The notes below the pieces were generated by a model, which saw nothing but the letters and a program-made list of their open reading frames with translations, made no database searches and had not been told where the DNA came from. Below, piece after piece: positions 62,348 through 64,000 of a DNA stretch of 64,000 nucleotides. The number at the start of each line of letters is the position of its first letter. The first letter of the stretch is position 1. The position numbers and the translations under genes are program-made. Origin of the DNA: JBFMFR01 sp040752025 (lineage in GTDB: Bacteria; Chloroflexota; Anaerolineae; Anaerolineales; UBA4823); the NCBI GenBank assembly GCA_040752025.1, contig JBFMFR010000038.1, positions 9,668 to 73,667 of the forward strand, in the 5' to 3' direction.

Positions 62348-62430
62348 TGAAGACCTCCTGTATCAGGCGTACGGTAGTTCGTGGATATTGGCTTCACCGG
62401 AAAGTATATCAGATGAAAGCGGAATGGCTG

Positions 62431-62436
62431 TATAAT
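62431..62436 (+). promoter_or_regulatory. -10 element that decides the start of the serine hydrolase gene
   Basis: A perfect TATAAT at 62431-62436 predicts transcription from about 62443, 12 nt before the ATG at 62455. In-frame ATGs further upstream (for example 62413) would lie outside the transcript. No good -35 is visible. Confidence 0.5.
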
Positions 62437-62454
62437 CCACCCAGGAGAAAAGCA

Positions 62455-63519
62455 ATGGACATCCATGCAATGGTGAGCGCCTATTTCCAGGAACTGGAAC
62501 AAAAGCAGTTGTTCTCGGGCGTGGCCCTGGTCGCCCAGGGGGAGCAGCAACTGCACGCCGGGGCTTACGGCTACGCCAGCCGCGCCTGGAAAGTGCGCAA
62601 TACACTGGAAACGCGCTTCGATACGGCTTCGATCACCAAGTTATTCACGGCGGTGGCGACGCTGCAAATGATCGAGCAGGGGGCGCTGGCCTTCGACACG
62701 CCCATCGTCGATTTCCTGGGGCTGGAGGATACAACGATTTCGAAGGAGGCCAACGTGTTCCACCTGCTGACGCACTCCTCGGGCATCGGCGACGACTGCG
62801 AAGAGGAAGACGGCGAAATCTACGAGGACCTGTGGAAGACGAAGGCCAATTACTCGGTGACGAGCACGGCCGACTTCCTGCCGCAGTTCATCCATAAGCC
62901 GCCCAACTTCCCGCCGGGGCAGGGCTGCCGCTACTGCAACTGCAGTTTCGTGCTGCTGGGGCTGGCGATCGAGAAGATCAGCGGCCTGAGCTACCGGGAT
63001 TACGTGCGCCAGCACATCTTCGCCCGGGCTGGCATGGCGCACTCGGACTTCCTGCGCCTGGAGCGTGTCCACGAGAATCTGGCCGAAGGCTGCGACCCGC
63101 TGCTGGATGAATCCGGGCAGGTGACCGGCTGGAAGAAGAACATTTATTCCTTCCCGCCCATCGGCTCGCCCGACAGCGGCGCGCACGTGACCGCCGGCGA
63201 CCTGCTGCGCTTCCTGCGAGCGGTGCAGAGCGGGGAGCTGCTCTCGGCCGAGCTGACCCGCGCCTTCCTCACGCCGCAGGTGCACTATCGCGAGACGGAG
63301 AAGTTCACACAGATGTACGGCTACGGCCTGTTGTTCTACCTGGACAAAGCCGGGCAGGTGGTGTGCTATCAGAAAGAAGGCATCAACGCCGGCGTGAGCG
63401 GGGTGCTGCGCCACTACCCCGGGCTGGACCTGACGGTGGTGCTGCTGTCCAACCTGGAGGAAGGGGTTTGGGAGCCGATGTGGTGGATCCACGATGAGGT
63501 GGTCGAAAAGATGGCGTGA
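62455..63519 (+). CDS. Serine hydrolase, class C beta-lactamase/DD-peptidase-like
   Basis: 354 residues. TASITK (Ser59-x-x-Lys62) is the nucleophile motif, CRYCNCSFVLLG gives Tyr-x-Asn near 160, and GSPDSGAHVTAGDLLRFL is the third region. It belongs to the beta-lactamase-fold esterase/peptidase group; no signal peptide is seen, so peptide or ester hydrolysis in the cytoplasm is more likely than antibiotic resistance. The start is fixed by AGGAG nine bases upstream. Confidence 0.88.
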   Translation: MDIHAMVSAYFQELEQKQLFSGVALVAQGEQQLHAGAYGYASRAWKVRNTLETRFDTASITKLFTAVATLQMIEQGALAFDTPIVDFLGLEDTTISKEANVFHLLTHSSGIGDDCEEEDGEIYEDLWKTKANYSVTSTADFLPQFIHKPPNFPPGQGCRYCNCSFVLLGLAIEKISGLSYRDYVRQHIFARAGMAHSDFLRLERVHENLAEGCDPLLDESGQVTGWKKNIYSFPPIGSPDSGAHVTAGDLLRFLRAVQSGELLSAELTRAFLTPQVHYRETEKFTQMYGYGLLFYLDKAGQVVCYQKEGINAGVSGVLRHYPGLDLTVVLLSNLEEGVWEPMWWIHDEVVEKMA

Positions 63520-63529
63520 ATGGATCACC

Positions 63530-63779
63530 GTAGGGGCGACCCGGCCCCATCGGTTCGGAAACTGAGAGGGCGTAACACTACGATATCTCATGCCATCATT
63601 GGGAACAAAGGGTCGCCCTGGTGATGTGGATGGATGGCGGGTTTCGGATGACCCGCCGTTGCTAATAATGATATGAATGGATGGTGTCCGGGGCGACCCG
63701 TTATTACCAACCATGACACAAATGGATGGTGGCACTACGCCTCCTCAGGCGCCAATCGATGGGAGTGGGTCGCCCCTAC
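63530..63779. repeat. 250-bp non-coding element with GTAGGGGCGACCC terminal inverted repeats
   Basis: The element begins with GTAGGGGCGACCC (63530-63542) and ends with its exact complement (63767-63779). Two further copies of the core lie inside, GGGTCGCCCT (63610-63619) and GGGGCGACCC (63690-63699), as does a 7-bp hairpin GGCGGGT/ACCCGCC (63636-63657) and several ATGGATGG phrases. No open frame inside looks real. It starts 10 bp after the serine hydrolase stop. Confidence 0.7.
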
Positions 63780-64000
63780 GTGTTTTCGTTATCCGGAAAT
63801 ATGAGAAATTGGATCTGGCCGCAACCTTGAGGGGCTGGCGCGCATCATTCTCAACCAATACGCTATTTATGAATGAGGGTTGGACCAACTGTAGATGGTT
63901 ACGGATGGACTACGACAAAGCGTAACCATCCATTTGGTTGGTTACGCTTTGTAAAACAGGCTATCCAGTTCTTTAACAATTCACCTGGATGTTGAAGGGT
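63780..64000. other. Gene-free end of window with a 14-bp perfect hairpin
   Basis: No gene is recognised in the last 221 bases. ACAAAGCGTAACCA (63915-63928) and TGGTTACGCTTTGT (63939-63952) form a perfect 14-bp stem with a 10-nt loop; there is no T-tract beside it. GGTTACG also occurs singly near 63896. The hairpin may end a second mobile-type repeat or mark a terminator for a gene beyond the window. Confidence 0.5.

Noticed and set aside
63677..63925. An 82-codon plus-strand ORF near the window end
   Set aside because: It runs through the inverted-repeat element and the ATGGATGG phrases, has no ribosome-binding site and a composition set by the repeats.

Overview
The window looks like a chromosomal segment of a Chloroflexota bacterium, most likely Anaerolineae. 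This is inferred from gene content, not from a marker gene: a mevalonate kinase plus isopentenyl phosphate kinase pair, a decaprenyl-phosphate phosphoribosyltransferase-like UbiA protein, an F420-type LLM oxidoreductase, an M29 aminopeptidase, an adenosine-specific kinase, WD40/PD40 lipoproteins, and an ECF sigma factor paired with a large membrane-anchored partner. G+C is moderately high by eye. I see no rRNA, tRNA, CRISPR array, prophage or complete insertion sequence.

Layout. 1-5700 is mostly minus strand: a partial PD40 lipoprotein, a beta-CASP RNA nuclease, RNase D, a RimI-like acetyltransferase and an SPFH/NfeD membrane pair, with low-complexity intergenic repeats between them. 5794-16949 is plus strand: a split glutamine-dependent NAD synthetase, two sensor kinases, an M32 carboxypeptidase, an LLM oxidoreductase, a LiaF-like membrane protein, a drug/metabolite transporter and a dimethylargininase-like hydrolase. 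17038-19527 is a sigma/anti-sigma-like pair. 19702-23952 holds small metabolic and envelope genes including a GH25/LysM lysozyme. 24030-27366 (minus) is Hsp20 plus the isoprenoid operon. 27462-34778 holds TlyA, then a CocE hydrolase, SulP-STAS-cNMP transporter and metallophosphoesterase cluster, and an M23 peptidase. 35010-37881 is a small lipoprotein and two overlapping WD40 genes. 38033-50977 is a mixed region of peptidases, GalE, reductase, HD-GYP regulator, sirtuin, aminotransferase and RsmF-like methyltransferase; it contains two decayed genes, a HypE/AIR-synthase stub and a DMT transporter lacking its last helices.

The most coherent unit is the minus-strand operon 59855->50950: molybdopterin hydroxylase fused to a [2Fe-2S] domain, CBS-containing pyrophosphatase, XdhC maturation factor, FAD subunit fused to a second [2Fe-2S] domain, a small membrane protein, and an uncharacterised 587-residue protein whose C-terminal third carries the signature of purine nucleoside phosphorylases/nucleosidases. 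A sigma70-like promoter with a 15-bp palindrome in its spacer precedes it. I read this as a candidate nucleoside/purine oxidation operon. The last part holds an S9 peptidase, a serine beta-lactamase-like hydrolase, and a 250-bp GTAGGGGCGACCC-bounded non-coding element.

All functions are assigned from motifs read by eye; no database search was run, and residue positions are approximate.
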